Source: Fimenecus sp045593555
Lineage (GTDB): Bacteria; Bacillota; Clostridia; Oscillospirales; Acutalibacteraceae
NCBI GenBank assembly: GCA_045593555.1
Contig: JAZNWU010000006.1
Coordinates: forward strand, 1 to 64,000
Reading direction: 5' to 3'
DNA length: 64,000 nucleotides
Shown piece after piece: positions 52,623-61,686 of this stretch. Below the pieces are notes generated by a model that made no database searches, had not been told where the DNA came from, and saw nothing but the letters and a program-made list of their open reading frames with translations. The position numbers were made by a program, and so were the translations under genes. Within the stretch, counting starts at the first letter, position 1. Each line of letters opens with the position of its first letter.

Positions 52623-52666
52623 AGTAGCACGCTAAAGCGAAATAAGTAGAAAAAGGATATTTTCTA

Positions 52667-53863
52667 ATGAAAAATTACTCAAAAATTACTCCCGAGGGAA
52701 CTAAAGATTATCTTGCAATGGAAAGCCGTGCTATCCGTTGTGCAGAAAAAAGACTTTCCTCTGTATTTAAATCAAAAGGCTATGAAAAGGTGATGACACC
52801 TACAATCGAGTTTTTCGATGTGTTTAATCGTGAGAGTTCAGGTTACAATCCGGAAGATTTATACAGTTTAACTGATTCTTACGGCAGATTACTTGTATTA
52901 AGACCTGATTCAACACTTCCTATTGCAAGACTTGTGTCAACCCGTTTCCAGAATGCACGCTTGCCACTCCGACTTTACTATAATCAGAATGTTTTTGTAA
53001 GACAGAAAAACCTTACAGGTCGAAATGATGAAGCAACACAAAGTGGTATCGAGCTTATGGGTGCGTACGGACTTCGTGCTGATTTGGAAGTTATTACAAC
53101 TGCAGTTGAAGCTGTTGAAAGCTGTACATCTGCTGATTTCAAACTTGAAATCGGTCACGCAGGTTTCTTTAAAGAGCTTTGCAAAAAACTCAATGTAAGT
53201 GACGAGGTTGTAAGTGAAATTTACGATTGTGTAGAAAGTAGAAATTTTGTTTCACTTAACAATATTCTTGATAAAATTGGTAAATCTGATGTGACAGACT
53301 GTATCCGTAATCTTCCAAGATTTTTCGGTGGTGTTGAAATTATTGAAAAGGCAAAGCAGATTGATTTAGGTGACGAGGGTCAGAAGAGTCTAGATTACTT
53401 AAAAGAACTCTATATGCTTTTATGTGAAGCTGGTCTTTCTGATAAAATTGTTATAGATTTAAGTCTTGTAAACAGAACAAATTACTACACAGGCATTATT
53501 TTCAAGGGATATCTTCAGGGAAGTGGCATTTCAGTTGTTTCAGGTGGTCGTTATGACAGCCTTGGTGCTGAATTTGGCAGAGATATGCCCTCCACCGGTT
53601 TTGGTATTGAAACAGGTGCTCTTGCAACTGTTATGCTTTCAAGAAATGAACTTGATGAAGAAATGACTCCTGAAATAATTGTATTTGGTGAAAAAGAAAA
53701 TATCGTAAAGGCACTTGAATATTCAAAAAATCTTCGTGCAAATGGTGTTTACTGTGAAAACAGCACATTTGAAACTTACGAAGAAACAAAGGAATATGCA
53801 ATATCAAAAGGCATTAAGAAGATTTGCATAGTAGGTGAAGATGTAAGGGAGGAAACATTATGA
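52667..53863 (+). CDS. hisZ: ATP phosphoribosyltransferase regulatory subunit
   Basis: The 398-residue HisRS paralogue begins TPEGTKDYLAMESR and has the class II motifs LVLRPDSTLPIARL and GGRYDSLGAEFG, but lacks the tRNA-binding C-terminal domain of HisRS. It associates with short-form HisG, encoded next, to give an active, histidine-sensitive enzyme. It opens the his operon and overlaps hisG by ATGA. Confidence 0.92.
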   Translation: MKNYSKITPEGTKDYLAMESRAIRCAEKRLSSVFKSKGYEKVMTPTIEFFDVFNRESSGYNPEDLYSLTDSYGRLLVLRPDSTLPIARLVSTRFQNARLPLRLYYNQNVFVRQKNLTGRNDEATQSGIELMGAYGLRADLEVITTAVEAVESCTSADFKLEIGHAGFFKELCKKLNVSDEVVSEIYDCVESRNFVSLNNILDKIGKSDVTDCIRNLPRFFGGVEIIEKAKQIDLGDEGQKSLDYLKELYMLLCEAGLSDKIVIDLSLVNRTNYYTGIIFKGYLQGSGISVVSGGRYDSLGAEFGRDMPSTGFGIETGALATVMLSRNELDEEMTPEIIVFGEKENIVKALEYSKNLRANGVYCENSTFETYEETKEYAISKGIKKICIVGEDVREETL

Positions 53864-54489
53864 GAAAATTAAGAATTGCCCTTACAAAAGGTCGTCTTGA
53901 AAAGAAAAGTGTCGAACTCTTTCAAAAAATGGGAATTGATTGCGACGAACTTATCAACAAAGGCAGACGTTTGATTCTCACAGCAGGCGATTATGAAGTA
54001 GTTCTTGCAAAGGCTGCTGATGTAATTACATATGTTGAACATGGTGTGTGTGATATTGGTATTGTTGGTAAGGACACAATCGTTGAAAACGGTAAGAGTT
54101 TTTACGAAATGACCGATTTGAATTTAGGTAAATGTGATTTTGCATTGGCTACTCAAAAAGGTGTAGATTTTTACGACGGTTTTAATACAAAACGAATTGC
54201 AACAAAATATCCGAATATTACAAAAGCGTATTTTGAAGGCAAAGGAATGGATGTCAAGATTATTAAAATCGAAGGCTCTGTTGAATTAGCGCCACTTTTA
54301 AATCTTGCTGACGGTATTGTGGATATTGTTGAAACAGGTACAACCCTTAAGGAAAACGGACTTGAGGTTAAAGAAAAGATTATGCCTGTTTCAGCTCGTG
54401 TAATCGTGAATATGGCAAGTATGAAGCTTCGTCGTGAGGAAATCGACAGCTTCCTTGAAAAAATAGAAAAAGTTATCCCAAAGGATTGA
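53860..54489 (+). CDS. hisG: ATP phosphoribosyltransferase, short form
   Basis: The 209-residue protein is the short HisG that needs HisZ. IALTKGRLEKKS, the phosphate-binding DGIVDIVETGTTLKENGL and the GIVGKDTI loop are present. It joins ATP and PRPP in the first step of histidine synthesis. GGGAGGAA precedes the ATG. Confidence 0.95.
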   Translation: MRKLRIALTKGRLEKKSVELFQKMGIDCDELINKGRRLILTAGDYEVVLAKAADVITYVEHGVCDIGIVGKDTIVENGKSFYEMTDLNLGKCDFALATQKGVDFYDGFNTKRIATKYPNITKAYFEGKGMDVKIIKIEGSVELAPLLNLADGIVDIVETGTTLKENGLEVKEKIMPVSARVIVNMASMKLRREEIDSFLEKIEKVIPKD

Positions 54490-54494
54490 TAAAT

Positions 54495-55784
54495 ATGATT
54501 AATACAGTATTTGCAGACGGTAGGGCTGATGAGGCTCTTATCGCACAACTTAAAGAACGTAGTGGTGAGGTTGATAAAAAGGTTACTCTTGCCGTTACAG
54601 ACATTCTTGAAAATGTAAAGGCAAATGGTGACAGTGCCGTTTTGGAATACACAATTAGATTTGACGGAAAAGCACCTGAAAAAGCAGAAATTTCAAAGGA
54701 AGAAATTGACAAGGCAATCGAAAAGTGTGACCCGTTTTTCGTAAAGGCATTGGAAGATGCTGCAGAAAATATCCGTGATTTCCATGCTCGTCAGAAACAA
54801 CAGAGCTGGCTCACAACAAAGGAAAACGGAGTTATTATGGGACAGCGTGTCCGTGGGCTTGAAAGAGTTGGACTTTATGTACCCGGTGGTACTGCAGCAT
54901 ATCCGTCAAGTGTGCTTATGAATGCCATTCCTGCAAAAATCGCAGGTGTTAAGGAACTCGTTATGGTGACACCACCATCAAAGGATGGTACACCAAACCC
55001 TGACATTCTTGCAGCAGCAAAGATTGCAGGTGTTGACAGAGTGTTCTTAATGGGTGGTGCACAGGCTGTTGCAGCATTGGCTTATGGTACAGAAACTGTT
55101 CCGAAGGTTGATAAAATAGTAGGTCCCGGAAACATTTTTGTTGCTACAGCAAAGAAACTTCTTTATGGTACAGTTGATATTGATATGGTTGCAGGACCAA
55201 GTGAAATTTTAATCGTTGCTGATGAAACAGCTAATCCTAAATTCCTTGCTGCTGACCTTATGAGTCAGGCTGAACACGATGTTTTAGCTTCTGCAATTCT
55301 TATTACAACAAGTGCTGAAATAGCAGAGGAAACAAAGAAAGAATTAGCTCGTCAGTGTGCTACTCTTTCAAGAAAAGATATTATCGAGAAATCTCTTAAG
55401 GATTATAGTGCAATTATTATCTGCGATACAATGGACAAGGCAGTTGATTTTGCAAACAGACTTGCACCTGAACACCTTGAAATGTGTGTTCAGAATCCAA
55501 TGGAATATATCGGCAGAATGGATAATGCAGGTAGTGTGTTCCTTGGAAATTACTCACCGGAACCGTTGGGTGACTATTTTGCAGGCCCTAACCACGTTCT
55601 TCCGACAAGTGGTACTGCAAGATTTTTCTCACCATTGTCAGTTGACAGCTTTATTAAAAAATCAAGCTTTATTTACTATACAGAAGATGCACTTCGTGAG
55701 TGCAAGGATAAGGTTGTTTCTCTTGCAGAAACAGAGGGCTTGACAGCTCACGCAAATTCAATTAAGGTTAGATTTGAGGACTAA
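54495..55784 (+). CDS. hisD: Histidinol dehydrogenase
   Basis: The ATG at 54495 is chosen (AAAGGAT eight bases upstream) over a TTG at 54486. The 429-residue protein has RVGLYVPGGTAAYPSSVLM, VGPGNIFVATAKK, the zinc/catalytic AEHD region DLMSQAEHDVLAS and APEHLEMCV. It oxidises histidinol to histidine in two NAD-dependent steps. Confidence 0.95.
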   Translation: MINTVFADGRADEALIAQLKERSGEVDKKVTLAVTDILENVKANGDSAVLEYTIRFDGKAPEKAEISKEEIDKAIEKCDPFFVKALEDAAENIRDFHARQKQQSWLTTKENGVIMGQRVRGLERVGLYVPGGTAAYPSSVLMNAIPAKIAGVKELVMVTPPSKDGTPNPDILAAAKIAGVDRVFLMGGAQAVAALAYGTETVPKVDKIVGPGNIFVATAKKLLYGTVDIDMVAGPSEILIVADETANPKFLAADLMSQAEHDVLASAILITTSAEIAEETKKELARQCATLSRKDIIEKSLKDYSAIIICDTMDKAVDFANRLAPEHLEMCVQNPMEYIGRMDNAGSVFLGNYSPEPLGDYFAGPNHVLPTSGTARFFSPLSVDSFIKKSSFIYYTEDALRECKDKVVSLAETEGLTAHANSIKVRFED

Positions 55785-55786
55785 TA

Positions 55787-56839
55787 ATGTTTCAATTAAA
55801 TGAAAAAGTAAAAAATTTAACACCATATGAGCCAATCAGCGGTACTTATGAAATCCGTCTTGATGCTAACGAGTCATTCCTTACATTTCCTGAAGAAATT
55901 GAGAATGAAATGGTCGAAGCACTTAAAAACAGTGCATTGAATCGTTATCCTGACCCAATGGCAACAAAACTCGTAAAAGGCTTTGCAGATTATTTTAATG
56001 TGGATGCTGATTGTGTAACTGCAGGAAACGGCTCTGACGAAATCATTTCAGTTATAATGAATGCGTTTTTGCAAAAGGGTGATAAGATATTGAATCTTGA
56101 ACCTGATTTTTCAATGTATCGTTTCTATGCTGAAATTGCAGAATGTGAAAGTGTTAAATATCAGAAAGATGAAAACCTTGATGTTAATATTGATAATGTA
56201 ATCAGCCTTGCAAATAAGGAAAAAGTGAGAATTGTAATCTTCTCAAATCCTTGCAACCCAACATCAAGAATTGTCACAAAAGATGATGTGAGAAAACTTA
56301 TCAATAGTGTTGATTCACTTGTTGTCCTTGACGAAGCATATATGGATTTTGCAGAGGATGAAAGTCTTTTAGGTGAATTTGGAAGTTACGATAACCTTAT
56401 TATTTTAAAGACTTGTTCAAAAGCACTTGGCTCTGCTGCACTTCGTCTTGGTTTTGCAGTTGCAAACAAGACTCTTACAAATGTTATCAGAGCAGTAAAA
56501 TCACCGTACAATGTGAATTCAGTTTCACAAGCCCTTGGTGAAGTCCTTTTCTCACATCCCGATTATATTGACAATTGCATTGAAACAGTTGTAAACTCAA
56601 GAAAAGAACTTTATGCAGAGTTGACAAAGATAAATAGTGACAAAATCGAAAAGATTTATGAAACACATACAAACTTTGTGTTTATGAAAGTTAAAAATGC
56701 AAAAGAAGTATTCAATAAAATGAAAGATAACAGCATTATTATCCGTAATATGGGTGATTACCTGAGAATTACTGCAGGTACAGAATACGAAAACGCAAAA
56801 ATGCTTGAAACTTTCAAAAAGGTGTTGGAGGAAGTATAA
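55787..56839 (+). CDS. hisC: Histidinol-phosphate aminotransferase
   Basis: The 350-residue class II aminotransferase has LDANESF, AGNGSDEIISV, NPCNPTSRIV and LDEAYMDF. The PLP lysine is in TCSKALGSAALRLGF. It starts two bases after hisD, and its stop overlaps the hisB ATG by one base. Confidence 0.94.
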   Translation: MFQLNEKVKNLTPYEPISGTYEIRLDANESFLTFPEEIENEMVEALKNSALNRYPDPMATKLVKGFADYFNVDADCVTAGNGSDEIISVIMNAFLQKGDKILNLEPDFSMYRFYAEIAECESVKYQKDENLDVNIDNVISLANKEKVRIVIFSNPCNPTSRIVTKDDVRKLINSVDSLVVLDEAYMDFAEDESLLGEFGSYDNLIILKTCSKALGSAALRLGFAVANKTLTNVIRAVKSPYNVNSVSQALGEVLFSHPDYIDNCIETVVNSRKELYAELTKINSDKIEKIYETHTNFVFMKVKNAKEVFNKMKDNSIIIRNMGDYLRITAGTEYENAKMLETFKKVLEEV

Positions 56840-57411
56840 TGAGAACTGCAACAATTAACAGAAAAACAAAGGAAACAGACATTAATTTAACTCTTTGTCT
56901 TGATGGCGGAGAAATAAAAATTGATACAGGTGTCGGTTTCTTTGACCACATGCTTACTGCATTTGCAACTCATGCCGGTTATGGCTTGACAGTTACTTGC
57001 AAGGGTGACATTGAAGTTGATTGTCACCATACTGTTGAGGATATTGGGATTGTAATCGGTCAGGCACTTTTCGAGTGTCTTGGAGATAAATCAAACCTTG
57101 TCCGTTACGGTAGCTTCTTTGTACCAATGGATGAGGCACTCGGTTTCTGTGCAGTTGACATCTGCAATCGTGCATATACAGTTTTTGAAGCAAATTTTCC
57201 ACAGGAAAAATGTGGTGACTTTGACACTTGTATGTGTGTTGAGTTTTTCCGTGCAGTTGCAGATAATGCAAAGATAACACTTCATCTTCGTGCACCTTAC
57301 GGTGATAATTCTCACCATATTGCCGAGGCAATTTTCAAAGCATTTGGCCATGCAATGAGTATTGCTACTGAAAAAACAGATAAAACACTTTCAACAAAGG
57401 GGACTCTTTGA
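56839..57411 (+). CDS. hisB: Imidazoleglycerol-phosphate dehydratase
   Basis: The 190-residue monofunctional enzyme has the duplicated metal motifs GFFDHMLTAFATHAG, DCHHTVEDIGIVIGQA and SHHIAEAIFKAFG. There is no phosphatase domain. GGAGG lies upstream. The next gene is hisA; hisH, which normally lies between them, is missing. Confidence 0.95.
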   Translation: MRTATINRKTKETDINLTLCLDGGEIKIDTGVGFFDHMLTAFATHAGYGLTVTCKGDIEVDCHHTVEDIGIVIGQALFECLGDKSNLVRYGSFFVPMDEALGFCAVDICNRAYTVFEANFPQEKCGDFDTCMCVEFFRAVADNAKITLHLRAPYGDNSHHIAEAIFKAFGHAMSIATEKTDKTLSTKGTL

Positions 57412-57413
57412 GA

Positions 57414-58127
57414 ATGATAATTTTTCCTGCGATAGATATAAAAGATAAAGAATGTGTCCGCCTTTATAAAGGGGACTTTGCAACTGCCGGTAAGGTAGCA
57501 GACAGTTATATGGAAACTGCTTCGAATTTTAAGAAAGCAGGTGCAGAGTGGATACACATGGTTGACCTTAACGGTGCACTTGACGGTGTCCGTATAAATA
57601 GTGATATTTTCCTTGATGTTGCAAAAAACAGCGGGCTTAAAGTTGAAGTCGGCGGCGGAATCCGTACAATGAAAGATGTGGATTTCTATATTCAGAATGG
57701 AATTGAACGAGTAATTATTGGTTCTGCTGCACTTAAAAATCCACAGCTTGTAAAAGAGGCTTGTAAGGAATTTGGTGACAGAATTGCAGTTGGTATTGAC
57801 GCCAAAAATGAAATGGTTGCTACTGAAGGCTGGACAGAAAAAAGTGACACACACTATATCGACCTTGCAAAAAGAATGGAAGAATTTGGTGTAAAGTATA
57901 TTATCTTTACAGATATTGACTGTGACGGTATGCTTTCAGGCCCGAATCTCGAACAACTCATAAAACTTAATGAAGCAGTTTCCTGCAACATTACTGCAAG
58001 TGGCGGTATTAAGGATTTAAGTAACATTATTGACCTTAAAAATGCAAATATGTATGGTGCTATTTGTGGCAGAAGTATTTACAGTGGCACATTAAATCTT
58101 GTAGATGCTATCAAGGAGGCAAAATAA
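57414..58127 (+). CDS. hisA: Phosphoribosylformimino-AICAR-phosphate isomerase
   Basis: The ATG at 57414 is chosen over a TTG at 57408 that overlaps hisB. The 237-residue TIM barrel shows FPAIDIKDKECVRLYKGD (catalytic Asp), VDLNGALDG, VGGGIRT, FTDIDCDGML and ASGGI. It is HisA rather than HisF by its DIK/CVRLYKGD start. The next gene is hisI; hisF is not in its usual place. Confidence 0.94.
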   Translation: MIIFPAIDIKDKECVRLYKGDFATAGKVADSYMETASNFKKAGAEWIHMVDLNGALDGVRINSDIFLDVAKNSGLKVEVGGGIRTMKDVDFYIQNGIERVIIGSAALKNPQLVKEACKEFGDRIAVGIDAKNEMVATEGWTEKSDTHYIDLAKRMEEFGVKYIIFTDIDCDGMLSGPNLEQLIKLNEAVSCNITASGGIKDLSNIIDLKNANMYGAICGRSIYSGTLNLVDAIKEAK

Positions 58128-58441
58128 TGAACCTTGATAAATATTTTGTGAAATCAGAATTGATTCCTGCAATAATTCAGGAAGAAAGTACAGGCGAAAT
58201 CCTGATGCTTGCTTATATGAATAAGGAATCAATGACAAAAACTCTTGAAACAGGTTACACCTGGTTCTGGAGTCGTTCCCGTCAGGAACTCTGGAACAAA
58301 GGCGCAACATCAGGTCATTTGCAGAAAGTGGTTTCTATCCACGGTGACTGCGATGACGATACATTATTAGTAAAAGTTGAGCAGACAGGTCCTGCTTGTC
58401 ATACGGGCAGTAAGTCATGTTTCTTTAATAAAATCAAATAG
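58127..58441 (+). CDS. hisI: Phosphoribosyl-AMP cyclohydrolase
   Basis: The ATG at 58127 shares its A with the hisA stop. The 104-residue protein has MLAYMNKES, WFWSRSRQELWNKGATSGH, the metal-binding DCDDDTLL and the cysteine pair in GPACHTGSKSCFF. It opens the adenine ring of PR-AMP. It is not fused to HisE, which is a separate gene here. Confidence 0.95.
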   Translation: MNLDKYFVKSELIPAIIQEESTGEILMLAYMNKESMTKTLETGYTWFWSRSRQELWNKGATSGHLQKVVSIHGDCDDDTLLVKVEQTGPACHTGSKSCFFNKIK

Positions 58442-58450
58442 GTGATAAAA

Positions 58451-58777
58451 ATGAATGATACATTAGTAAATCTTTACGAAACAATACTTGAAAGAAAAGC
58501 AAATAAACAGGAAGGCTCATATACTTGCTATCTTTTTGAAAAAGGACTTGATAAAATCCTTAAAAAAGTTGGTGAGGAATGTTCCGAAACAATTATTGCT
58601 GCAAAAAACGGAAACAAGGAAGAAACAGTTGGTGAAATCAGCGACCTTATTTTCCATCTTTTTGTTATGATGGCAAACGAAGGTATTGCTGTGGAAGATG
58701 TTATGGCAGAACTTGACAAGCGTAGCAACAAAACAGGAAATTTAAAGGTATTCCATCAGGTTGACAAGAATACATAA
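58451..58777 (+). CDS. hisE: Phosphoribosyl-ATP pyrophosphatase
   Basis: The ATG at 58451 is used (GGTGAT upstream); a GTG at 58442 is less likely. The 108-residue all-helical MazG-like protein has SYTCYLFEKGLDKILKKVGEE, with the metal-binding EE and E..D pattern in EISDLIFHLFVMM. It hydrolyses PR-ATP to PR-AMP and is the last his gene of the operon. Confidence 0.94.
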   Translation: MNDTLVNLYETILERKANKQEGSYTCYLFEKGLDKILKKVGEECSETIIAAKNGNKEETVGEISDLIFHLFVMMANEGIAVEDVMAELDKRSNKTGNLKVFHQVDKNT

Positions 58778-58825
58778 AATTTGGTCTGTTTTTTCTGTAA
58801 TTTATTAGGATGAGAGGGTAAGAAA

Positions 58826-60292
58826 ATGAAAGTTTTAGGTATAATTTTAGCACTACTTGGCATTTTTATAGTTGTAACACTTATTCGTGCAATTTTCTTT
58901 AAGGAGAGAAAGACAGAAACAGAAAAGCTTGCTCCTGAAATGATTGATATGGAAAAATATTGTCGTGATTTAAGTGATGCAATTAAAATCAAGACGATTT
59001 CTAACTATGACAGAGAGCTTGTAGATTGGGCAGAGTTTGATAAATTCCATGCATTTCTGGAAGAACGTTTTCCACTTGTACACAGAAATATGACAAGGAC
59101 AAAGGTTGCGGATGCAAGTCTTGTTTACAAATGGGAAGGAACAGACCCAAGTCTTGACGGTATCGCAATGCTTGCCCATCAGGATGTTGTGCCTATAACT
59201 GCAGGTACAGAACAGGATTGGACACACGAACCATTCAGTGGATATAACGATGGTGAATTTATCTGGGGCAGAGGGGCTATGGATATGAAAAATCACCTTA
59301 TTGCTGTTATGGAATGTATGGAAGAACTTCTCAATGAAGGTTTCCAACCAAAACGAACTGTATATATCTGCCTTGGCCATAATGAAGAAGTTGTTGCAGC
59401 ACCTGACAATGGTGCAAAGCAGATTGCAGCATATCTCAAGGAACAAGGTGTTCATCTTGAAGCTGTTCTTGACGAAGGCGGAGCAATCCTTCCTGTAAAA
59501 CTTGGTAAACTTCTTGACATAAACCTTACAGGTGTTGGTATTGCAGAAAAAGGTAGTGTAAACTATAAAGTAAGTGTAAATGCAAAGGGTGGACATTCAT
59601 CACAACCACCAAAGCATACTGCAGTCGGTAAACTTGCAGATGTTATTAAGGACATTGAAAATAATCAGTTCAAAGCAACAATGCCGGATTATCTTAAACA
59701 GCTTATTAAGAGAGTAGGTATGAACGCAGGTTATCCATTGAGAGTTGTTCTTGTTAATGCTCCGATTTTACAACCTATAATTCTTGCAATTGCAAAGCAG
59801 ATTCCTGCTGCAGCATCTCTTATCCGTACTTGTACTGCAGTTACAATGGCAGAGGGTAGTCCACAGTTTAATGTTCTTCCTCAGAAAGCATCAGTTACAG
59901 TTAATTTCCGTACAATGCCTGGTGTATCAATCGCTGATGTTGAAAAGCATATCCGTGATAGCGTAAGAAATAAGGATATTGATGTTGAATTCCTTGTTGG
60001 CAAAGAGTCATCACAGGTTTCACCAACAGACTCAAAGGCATTCCAGACAATTAAGGAATTAGCAGAAGCACAGAACAGCAAAAATCTTGTTACACCATTC
60101 CTTGTAATGGGTGGTACAGATGCTTATAACTATGAACCTGTTTGTGAAAACATTTACAGATTTGCTCCATTCGTTGCAGACACAAAACTTCTTCTTTGCA
60201 CTCACGGAACAAACGAAAAAATTCCGATTGCTTGTTGTGAAGATGCAATTGCATTCTTCAAGAGATATGTTCGAAAAATGACACAAGAATAA
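58826..60292 (+). CDS. M20-family peptidase (PM20D1/CPS1-like)
   Basis: The 488-residue protein starts with one membrane segment (about residues 3-21). The M20 zinc motifs are LAHQDVVP (His), WGRGAMDMKN (Asp), GHNEEV (Glu-Glu), LDEGGAI and, near the end, CTHGTNEKIP (His). A dimerisation lid with GGHSSQPPKHTA lies between. The closest named relatives are vacuolar carboxypeptidase S and N-acyl-amino-acid hydrolase PM20D1. It follows hisE by 48 bases without a terminator, so it may be co-transcribed with the his genes, but a role in histidine metabolism is not evident. Confidence 0.87.
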   Translation: MKVLGIILALLGIFIVVTLIRAIFFKERKTETEKLAPEMIDMEKYCRDLSDAIKIKTISNYDRELVDWAEFDKFHAFLEERFPLVHRNMTRTKVADASLVYKWEGTDPSLDGIAMLAHQDVVPITAGTEQDWTHEPFSGYNDGEFIWGRGAMDMKNHLIAVMECMEELLNEGFQPKRTVYICLGHNEEVVAAPDNGAKQIAAYLKEQGVHLEAVLDEGGAILPVKLGKLLDINLTGVGIAEKGSVNYKVSVNAKGGHSSQPPKHTAVGKLADVIKDIENNQFKATMPDYLKQLIKRVGMNAGYPLRVVLVNAPILQPIILAIAKQIPAAASLIRTCTAVTMAEGSPQFNVLPQKASVTVNFRTMPGVSIADVEKHIRDSVRNKDIDVEFLVGKESSQVSPTDSKAFQTIKELAEAQNSKNLVTPFLVMGGTDAYNYEPVCENIYRFAPFVADTKLLLCTHGTNEKIPIACCEDAIAFFKRYVRKMTQE

Positions 60293-60329
60293 ATAAAAAC
60301 TGTCTGACTAAGCACAGACCAAAAGAGAA

Positions 60330-60375
60330 AAATGGCGTTTTATCAACGGTGTGTTGATTTAAACGCCATTTTTTT
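60330..60375 (+). terminator. Terminator after the his/M20 transcription unit
   Basis: AAATGGCGTTT (60330-60340) pairs with AAACGCCATTT (60361-60371), with an inner ATCAAC/GTTGAT stem, followed by a T run. Confidence 0.9.
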
Positions 60376-60468
60376 ATGCAGATATATATAATAATTGAAC
60401 ACAGTGTATTATATTTGGCAAAAGAAAAAGTACACAATGTCCAATATTTATTTTTTTGCTGACTTTGG

Positions 60469-60497
60469 TTGACATTTGTAAAAATATAATCTATACT
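60469..60497 (+). promoter_or_regulatory. Promoter of the RNA methyltransferase gene
   Basis: TTGACA (60469-60474), a 17-base spacer and TATACT (60492-60497), 27 bases before the ATG. Confidence 0.82.
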
Positions 60498-60524
60498 GTT
60501 CATAATAATGTATAATGGAGAATT

Positions 60525-61643
60525 ATGATGTTTATTAAGTTTTCTGCACCTTGCCTTTTAGGTTTAGAAGGCTTGGTAGCACAAGAATTGCGTGAAATGG
60601 ACGCTTTAAATGTTGAAGCAAATAATGGCAGAGTTGATTTTGAAGGTGACGAAAATATCCTTGCTCGTGCAAATATTTGTTCAAGATACAGCGAAAGAAT
60701 ATTGATTCGTATTGGCGAATTTAGGGCAGTAACATTTGAGCAGCTTTTTCAGGGAGTAAAAAAGCTTCCTTGGGAAGAGTGGATTGGCAAGTTGGATGCT
60801 TTCCCTGTAAAAGGATATTCCCTTAATTCAAAACTTTTTTCCGTAAGTGATTGTCAGGCAATTATCAAAAAAGCAGTTGTTGAAAGATTAAAGGAAAAAT
60901 ACAGAATTTCCTGGTTTGATGAAACAGGTCCGATTCATCAGATTCAGTTTTCAATTATGAAGGATGTTGTGACAGTATTTATTGATACTTCAGGTGTGGG
61001 ACTTCACAAGCGTGGTTACAGACCGGTTGCAAACACAGCACCAATCAAAGAAACTCTTGCAGCTGCTATGGCAGAACTTGCAAGACTCCGTCACTATCAT
61101 ACTCTTTATGATGTGACTTGCGGTTCAGGTACAATTCTTATTGAGGGTGCAATGAAAGCACTCAATATTGCACCGGGACTTAAACGCTCATTTATCTCAG
61201 AGAGATTTGAAAATATAGACTCATCAGTCTGGCAACAGGAAAGAATGAGAGCTACTGATTTGGTTATTCAGGATGCTGATTTTATGGCATACGGCTCTGA
61301 CATTGATTTTCATGCACTCGAAATTGCTCGTGAGAATGCAAGACGAGCAGGTGTTGGAATGAAAATCGACCTTTCTAAAAAAGATTTGAAAGATTTTAAG
61401 CCAAAAAGTGAAAAAGGAACAGTTATCTGTAATCCACCTTACGGTGAAAGAATGCTCGATATTAAGGCTGCTGAAGAAATTTACAGAACAATGGGTAAAA
61501 TCTTTACTCCTGAACGTGGCTGGGCATACTATATTATCAGTCCCGATGAGGAATTTGAAAAATGCTTTGGAAGAAAAGCAGATAAAAGACGTAAACTATA
61601 TAATGGCATGATTAAATGTCAGCTATATATGTATTACAAGTAA
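60525..61643 (+). CDS. THUMP-domain RNA (guanine-N2) methyltransferase, RlmL/YpsC-like
   Basis: The 372-residue protein has a THUMP-type N-terminus (LEGLVAQELREM, RANICSRYSERILIRIG, ending about residue 160). A class I methyltransferase domain follows with LYDVTCGSGTILIEGA and the amino-methylating motif VICNPPYGERM. RLHKRGYR-like LHKRGYRPVANTAPIKETLA bridges the two. It most likely modifies 23S rRNA at a guanine. Two adjacent ATGs are possible (60525 or 60528). Confidence 0.88.
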   Translation: MMFIKFSAPCLLGLEGLVAQELREMDALNVEANNGRVDFEGDENILARANICSRYSERILIRIGEFRAVTFEQLFQGVKKLPWEEWIGKLDAFPVKGYSLNSKLFSVSDCQAIIKKAVVERLKEKYRISWFDETGPIHQIQFSIMKDVVTVFIDTSGVGLHKRGYRPVANTAPIKETLAAAMAELARLRHYHTLYDVTCGSGTILIEGAMKALNIAPGLKRSFISERFENIDSSVWQQERMRATDLVIQDADFMAYGSDIDFHALEIARENARRAGVGMKIDLSKKDLKDFKPKSEKGTVICNPPYGERMLDIKAAEEIYRTMGKIFTPERGWAYYIISPDEEFEKCFGRKADKRRKLYNGMIKCQLYMYYK

Positions 61644-61686
61644 TTCAGTGGGACAGAGAATTACAAGTGAAAAATAGGAGAATGAT

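Noticed and set aside
52572..52666. T-box or his leader peptide before the his operon
   Set aside because: The predicted leader is under 45 bases and contains no T-box sequence, terminator or His codon run.
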